DNA of 61,921 bases from Jannaschia marina (lineage in GTDB: Bacteria; Pseudomonadota; Alphaproteobacteria; Rhodobacterales; Rhodobacteraceae): assembly GCF_013404595.1 (NCBI RefSeq), contig NZ_JABVAX010000018.1, positions 1-61,921 of the forward strand, in the 5' to 3' direction. The notes under the pieces are model-generated. The model was not told the DNA's origin. It worked only from the letters and a program-made list of their open reading frames with translations, and made no database searches. The position numbers were made by a program, and so were the translations under genes. Position 1 is the stretch's first letter; each line of letters opens with the position of its first letter. Below, in pieces: positions 57,654 to 61,921 of the stretch.

Positions 57654-58900
57654 ACGGTCTCGCCGGTCAGCCCCGTGCCGTCGACCCCGGTGATGCGCGC
57701 CCGCACGATCCGGCCCTCGGGCTGATCCTCAGCAAAATGCACCTCGGCGAACTGCGGCGTCCGCCCCATGCGCGGTGCCTCCATCAGGATATCGTGCTCG
57801 CGTCCGATCTGAGCTCCGAGGTGGCGCGCGACCGCCGCCGCCCCCGCCGCCCGAAGCCGCGCCGCGCGATCCTTGACAAGTTTGCCATCGACGGGCGGCA
57901 TCTTCGCCGCAGGCGTGCCTGCGCGCGCGGAATAGGGGAAGACATGCAGCCAGGTCAGATCACAGTCCTCGACGAGCGCGAGACTGTCCTCGAAATGCGC
58001 CTCCGTCTCGGTCGGGAAGCCCGCGATGATGTCGGCCCCGAACGTCATGTCGTGGCGTAGCTGCCGTGCCTCCCGTGCGAATGCGATCGCGTCGCCGCGC
58101 AGGTGCCGCCGTTTCATCCGCTTCAGGATCAGGTCCGCCCCGTGCTGCAGCGACAGATGCAGATGCGGCATCAGCCGGGGTTCCTCGGCGATGCAGCGCA
58201 TCAGCGCCTCGTCCACCTCGATCGAATCGATGGAGGAGATGCGCAGGCGCGGCACGTCCGTGAGCTTCAGGATCCGCGCCACGAGGTCTCCGAGCGGCGG
58301 CTGCCCCGGCAGGTCCGCCCCCCAGCTGGTGAGGTCCACACCCGTCAGGACGATCTCGTTGAAGCCGCGCGCGACGAGGCGGTTGATCTGATCCACGACG
58401 ACGCCCGCCGGCACGGAGCGGCTGTTCCCGCGACCGTAGGGGATGATGCAGAAGGTGCAGCGGTGGTCGCAGCCGTTCTGCACCTGAACATAGGCACGCG
58501 AGCGGGTGCCGAACCCGTCGATCAGATGCCCGGCCGTCTCGGTCACGGACATGATGTCGTCCACCTGAACCGGCTCGGTCGTGCCGGTGGCGAGGCCCGC
58601 CCATGTCGCAGGCTGCATCTTCTCGGTGTTGCCGATGACATGGTTCACCTCGCCCATGGCGGCGAAGCTCTCCGGGTCGGTCTGCGCGGCGCAGCCGGTG
58701 ACGATGATGCGCGCGTCCGGGTTCTCGCGTCGCAGCTTGCGGATGTCCTGCCGCCCCTTGCGCACGGCCTCGGCGGTGACGGCGCAGGTGTTCACGATGA
58801 TGGCGTTCCCGACGCCCGCCTGCGTGGCGAGATCCTTCATCGCCTCCGCCTCGTAGGCGTTCAGGCGACACCCGTGGTTCGACAGCACCGGCGGTTTCAT
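57638..58900 (-). CDS. mtaB: tRNA ms2t6A methylthiotransferase
   Basis: 420 residues from ATG 58900, which overlaps the dapF stop (ATGA) and has GGGG seven bases upstream; ATG 58906 is an alternative. N-terminal UPF0004 domain ([28 protein letters not shown]), radical-SAM motif CDHRCTFC and a C-terminal TRAM domain. It adds methylthio to t6A37 of tRNAs decoding ANN codons. Confidence 0.95.
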   Translation of the reverse strand: MKPPVLSNHGCRLNAYEAEAMKDLATQAGVGNAIIVNTCAVTAEAVRKGRQDIRKLRRENPDARIIVTGCAAQTDPESFAAMGEVNHVIGNTEKMQPATWAGLATGTTEPVQVDDIMSVTETAGHLIDGFGTRSRAYVQVQNGCDHRCTFCIIPYGRGNSRSVPAGVVVDQINRLVARGFNEIVLTGVDLTSWGADLPGQPPLGDLVARILKLTDVPRLRISSIDSIEVDEALMRCIAEEPRLMPHLHLSLQHGADLILKRMKRRHLRGDAIAFAREARQLRHDMTFGADIIAGFPTETEAHFEDSLALVEDCDLTWLHVFPYSARAGTPAAKMPPVDGKLVKDRAARLRAAGAAAVARHLGAQIGREHDILMEAPRMGRTPQFAEVHFAEDQPEGRIVRARITGVDGTGLTGETVLTEA

Positions 58901-59709
58901 CGCCATACCCCGTCGAACACATGCGCCGTCGGTCCGGTCATCCAGACCCCGTCGTCGCGCCAGTCGATGTGGATCGTCCCGCCGTCGAGGTCGATACGGA
59001 CGTTGCGCCCGGTCAGTCCCCTGCGCGCGGCCGCCACGGCCACGGCGCAGGAACTGCTCCCCGACGCGAGGGTCAGGCCCACGCCCCGCTCCCAGACGCG
59101 CATCCGCAGATGATCGGGGGCGACCACATGGGCGACCTGCACGTTCGTCCGCTCGGGGAAGAGGGCGTGATGCTCGTGCACGGGGCCGAAGGTGGCAAGG
59201 TCGACCGCCTCGGCATCCGCGACGAAGAAGGTGCAATGAGGGTTGCCCATGCCCGTCGCGACCGGGTTTCCCTCGATCGGGAGGTGCAGCGTGTCCACGT
59301 CTTCCGTGAGCGGCACCTCGGCCCAGTCGAAGAGCGGCGCGCCCATGTTGACCGCGGTGAGATCGTCGCCCGCGTCCCGCGCCTGCAGGAGCCCCCGCTC
59401 GGTGCGCAGCGACAGGCGGTCGACGCCCCGGCGCGCCATCTCCCAGGCAGCGATGCAGCGCGTGGCATTGCCGCAGGCCCCGGCCATGCTGCCGTCGGCG
59501 TTCCAGAAGAGCAGTTCCACGTCCGCATCGCCATGCGCGCGGACGACCGCGAGCTGATCGAAGCCGACGCCGCGGTGCCGGTCGCCCAGACGGCGCGCGA
59601 CATCCCCCGTGACGCACGGACCGGTCGCCCGCTCGTCCACCACGACGAAGTCGTTGCCCAGCCCGTGCATCTTCATGAAGGGCAGGCCATCTGTATGCCT
59701 CTCGACCAT
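58897..59709 (-). CDS. dapF: Diaminopimelate epimerase
   Basis: 270 residues from ATG 59709; a GTG three codons upstream is possible. Typical [13 protein letters not shown] start, first active Cys in GACGNATRC and second in [12 protein letters not shown]. Interconverts LL- and meso-diaminopimelate for lysine and peptidoglycan synthesis. Upstream of and coupled to mtaB. Confidence 0.96.
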   Translation of the reverse strand: MVERHTDGLPFMKMHGLGNDFVVVDERATGPCVTGDVARRLGDRHRGVGFDQLAVVRAHGDADVELLFWNADGSMAGACGNATRCIAAWEMARRGVDRLSLRTERGLLQARDAGDDLTAVNMGAPLFDWAEVPLTEDVDTLHLPIEGNPVATGMGNPHCTFFVADAEAVDLATFGPVHEHHALFPERTNVQVAHVVAPDHLRMRVWERGVGLTLASGSSSCAVAVAAARRGLTGRNVRIDLDGGTIHIDWRDDGVWMTGPTAHVFDGVWR

Positions 59710-59831
59710 GGCCCGCACATAAGGCAGGCGACGCTCCGGGGCCAGAGGCAGGGGCTACGGCAAAAAACGGGCCGGGCCGCCGCAACCCGGGCTTGACCCC
59801 CTCGGGAACCGGCGTTAGGTCCGCCCCCGGA

Positions 59832-59907
59832 GAGCCGATAGCTCAGTTGGTAGAGCAACTGACTTTTAATCAGTAGGTCCAGGGTTCGAGCCCCTGTCGG
59901 CTCACCA
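59832..59907 (+). tRNA. tRNA-Lys(UUU)
   Basis: 76 bases with encoded CCA. Acceptor GAGCCGA/TCGGCTC, D-arm GCTC...GAGC, anticodon arm ACTGA-CTTTTAA-TCAGT and T-arm CAGGG-TTCGAGC-CCCTG all pair. Divergent from dapF. It borders the right-hand accessory segment. Confidence 0.97.
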
Positions 59908-60346
59908 CTCCACCCTCGTGTGACGACTCGTGATGTTTGACCATTCTGATCATGTTTTTGGTCATTCTGGTCACTAACTTCGGTCACAAGATGGAAACCT
60001 TGCCGAAGCGCCTGATACTTCGCCGGGGTCATCGTCGCCGAGCCTGGTGTGAACAACATGGCGGGAAGCAGTCATTTCCTGCGCGTGCAAGATATGGCGA
60101 GGTCCGTGCCAATAGCGGACATGTTCAAGCAGCCCGATCAATCAACGAGGCGGACATCTGGTAAGCCGCGATCTGAGGGCATCGGGCGCTCACACCAGCG
60201 ATGCTCGGTATGGTGCGCGATGGCAGTCTCCGCCAACCGGACGCTACCGAATGCGCAGCGAACGGGCTATGCAACCCAAGGACTCTCAGATTGATCGAGG
60301 GCCAGAACGGGAGCGGATCAACTATTTGAACACGGAGTCGATCAAG
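59908..60346. other. 439-base gap with no clear gene, start of the accessory segment
   Basis: No supported gene. An imperfect 14-base direct repeat with 21-base period (59939-59952 and 59960-59973, core CATTCTG) lies just after the tRNA. Read on the minus strand it gives Asp-Gln-Asn repeats, possibly the decayed C-terminal end of an integrase. Nothing further recognised. Confidence 0.4.
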
Positions 60347-61483
60347 ATGCAGGATCCATCGGAGCCGACCATTGCAATTAGCCTCTCGGGCGGCGGCGCC
60401 CGTGCAATTGCGTTTCACCTGGGCTGTTTGCGAGCACTGCATGGTGCCGGGCTACTGGCCAAAACCGAAGTGCTGTCTTGTGTTTCGGGTGGATCGGTCA
60501 TCGGTGCGATGTATGTGACCCACGATGGCGACTTCGAGAGCTTTGACGCAAAGGTGCGGGAGCTGCTTCTGAAAGGCCTTATTCGTCCGGCGTTTCGGAC
60601 TGCGTTCACTTCGCGCGAGGGGGTGCGCGCCGCCCTCTGCCGCGCTGGTCTTCTCACGCGGCGCCTGAGACGCTTTGCGTTGGCACCGGTGCGCTGGATC
60701 GTCTCCGGTGGATTCGCGCTGGCCGGTATCGCGCCTTCGGAACGGGTTGTGACGCATGTCCCGCGCCGTTATGCCAGTCGCACGACGATCCTTGCAGAGA
60801 CCTTGGACGCTCTTCTTTTCGAGGGAAAGACACTCAAAGACATCGGCGAACGGAAACCGAAATTCGTGGCTGTTTCAGCCGAGCTGCGCACCGGGACCGC
60901 GTTCTATTTCAGTCCGGAAGAAAGTGGCAGCTGGCGCTTTGGGAAGATCAATCCAGACCGGATCCGTGTCGCGAGGGCGGTGGCGGCCTCGGCGGCCTAT
61001 CCGCTTCTTCTGCCCGCGCTCGATGACAACTACATATTCAACAAATCCGACGGCAGCGCGCGCAGCGAGCGGGTGACGCTGACCGATGGCGGCATCTACG
61101 ACAATCTGGGCCTCGCGCCCCTCTGGCCGGACCGCGATCCAGCGATCAGTGTTGCGATCCCGAAGCCGGACATCATCATCGCCTGCCGGGCGGGCTATGG
61201 GTTGCGCTTCGGCATGCCGACCGTCACGTTTCTGGGGCGGATGACGGCCAGCTTCTACACGACCCTGGACCGCGCGCAGAACGCTGCCCTGAAGCGGCTC
61301 TACGATCTGCAGGGCGCGGGAAAACTGCAGGCCATCGTGCTGCCCTATCTCGGCCAGGCAGACCACCGTCTGTCTTGTGCACCTATTGATCTGGTTAGAT
61401 GCGAGGAGGTCGATGCCTATCCAACAGATTTTCGAGCCATGTCCAAGGAGTGGATTGATCGCCTGGCAAAACGAGGGGCGTAA
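60347..61483 (+). CDS. Patatin-like phospholipase
   Basis: 378 residues from ATG 60347, with GGAG upstream; longer starts at 60263 and 60251 exist. Oxyanion loop SLSGGGARAIAFHLG, nucleophile Ser in CVSGGSVIGA (Cys replaces the first Gly of GxSxG, as in several bacterial forms) and catalytic Asp in DGGIYDNLG. The serine-aspartate dyad is therefore complete. Releases fatty acids from lipids; such enzymes serve as membrane-damaging effectors in several defence systems. It lies beside an MBL-fold gene. Confidence 0.88.
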   Translation: MQDPSEPTIAISLSGGGARAIAFHLGCLRALHGAGLLAKTEVLSCVSGGSVIGAMYVTHDGDFESFDAKVRELLLKGLIRPAFRTAFTSREGVRAALCRAGLLTRRLRRFALAPVRWIVSGGFALAGIAPSERVVTHVPRRYASRTTILAETLDALLFEGKTLKDIGERKPKFVAVSAELRTGTAFYFSPEESGSWRFGKINPDRIRVARAVAASAAYPLLLPALDDNYIFNKSDGSARSERVTLTDGGIYDNLGLAPLWPDRDPAISVAIPKPDIIIACRAGYGLRFGMPTVTFLGRMTASFYTTLDRAQNAALKRLYDLQGAGKLQAIVLPYLGQADHRLSCAPIDLVRCEEVDAYPTDFRAMSKEWIDRLAKRGA

Positions 61484-61615
61484 GTTACGCTGGCCGTACT
61501 TGAAGAGCATCATCATGAGCTCCTGAAATACCAGAACTAACCAAGAACATATATCTTGCAATATTTCTGATCATGCACATCTTGGGAGGAAAATGTTGTA
61601 GGAGGGCGATTTGAG

Positions 61616-61798
61616 ATGACTAAACTGACCTTTTTTCCGATTGGAAACGCCGATACATGCCTTGTTGAACTGCAGGACGGGCGACGCATGCTCGTCGACT
61701 TCGCTGATATGGCCGATAAGGATGATGAGGCCGACAAGCGCTGCGATCTGAGTGCGCTCCTGACTGAAGATTTCGAAGAAGCCGAGGCGGACGATTAC
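61616..61798 (+). pseudogene. MBL-fold protein, N-terminal fragment cut by an IS
   Basis: ATG 61616 encodes about 61 residues of host-type sequence starting MTKLTFFPIGNADTCLVEL and then RRMLVDF, the start of a ComEC-like metallo-beta-lactamase fold. The reading frame then runs into the left end of an IS3-type element. The HxHxDH metal motif is not in the fragment. 132 bases after the patatin gene, co-directional. Confidence 0.55.
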
Positions 61799-61921
61799 TG
61801 GAGTTGGAGTTCCCCCGGTTTGATGGACACTTTTTCACTGATGAAGGAGAGTGTTTTTCATGCCGAGAACGAGGAACCCGTAGCCGACGGAATTCAGGGA
61901 GCAATTGGTAGCGCTGGCGCG
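61799..61921 (+). mobile_element. Left end of an IS3-family element, cut by window edge
   Basis: From about 61799 (TGGAGTTGGAG; the exact end could lie up to 61821) the sequence is IS-like. It leads through GAAGGAGAGTG into ATG 61860, which starts an OrfA-type product MPRTRNP, then TAG at 61881-61883, then PTEFREQLVALA in the same frame. That peptide is typical of IS3-family OrfA, where I expect Tyr at the TAG. The transposase is therefore probably inactive unless the amber is read. Confidence 0.75.

Noticed and set aside
57638..59785. A 715-codon minus-strand frame suggesting a DapF-MtaB fusion
   Set aside because: dapF is in a different frame with its own stop overlapping the mtaB start, so only codons from 58900 on belong to mtaB.
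59673..60059. A 128-codon minus-strand frame reading through tRNA-Lys
   Set aside because: It crosses a perfect tRNA gene, and part of it is the well-known spurious translation of a tRNA. Only the Asp-Gln-Asn repeat part was kept as a weak hint.

Overview
The window is high-GC alphaproteobacterial DNA, most likely from the Rhodobacteraceae (Roseobacter/Rhodobacter group). The evidence is the gene order and content: rimP-nusA-ylxR-infB, petABC with the alphaproteobacterial cytochrome bc1 layout, secA next to a parvulin gene and argJ-mutT, hemH beside a tiny conserved protein, and dapF-mtaB next to tRNA-Lys. No 16S gene or other species-level marker is present.

Positions 1 to about 15,840 are a genomic island visibly less GC-rich than the flank. 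It ends in a truncated tyrosine integrase (14796-15716) and a 5' half of a tRNA-Arg(UCU) gene (15841-15881), which marks the junction with the core chromosome. The island is a defence cluster. It holds (a) a small helical protein overlapping a 1458-residue HNH-NACHT protein, (b) a complete QatABCD system (qatA to qatD, minus strand, every junction overlapping), and (c) a coupled plus-strand operon of AbiEi antitoxin, AbiEii nucleotidyltransferase toxin and a TIR-like/nucleotide-binding protein that is frameshifted here. It also holds (d) an overlapping ScpB-like and DUF1403 pair.

Positions 15,900 to 59,910 are core housekeeping DNA. In order: ABC1 kinase and CIA30; HI0933-type flavoprotein; a BCS1-like AAA protein; YcaQ-type glycosylase; amidase and MscS channel; an unknown lysozyme-like protein with a membrane partner; leuC; secA; parvulin, argJ and mutT; hemH and a methyltransferase; comF, glutaredoxin, nitrilase and MarR regulator; a NYN/LOTUS protein; class III alcohol dehydrogenase; an I78 inhibitor; a Rieske-FAD reductase; the rimP-nusA-ylxR-infB transcription/translation operon with a clear promoter and attenuator-like leader; petABC; a GNAT and GST pair; fasciclin proteins; PaiB; an EamA transporter; mtaB and dapF; tRNA-Lys.

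Beyond tRNA-Lys (59832-59907) a second accessory segment begins. A patatin-like phospholipase is followed by an MBL-fold gene that is cut by an IS3-family element at the right edge. The transposase reading frame of that element carries an early amber codon. The most promising under-described systems are the HNH-NACHT two-gene unit, the AbiEi/AbiEii/TIR-like triad, the ScpB/DUF1403 pair and the patatin plus MBL pair.
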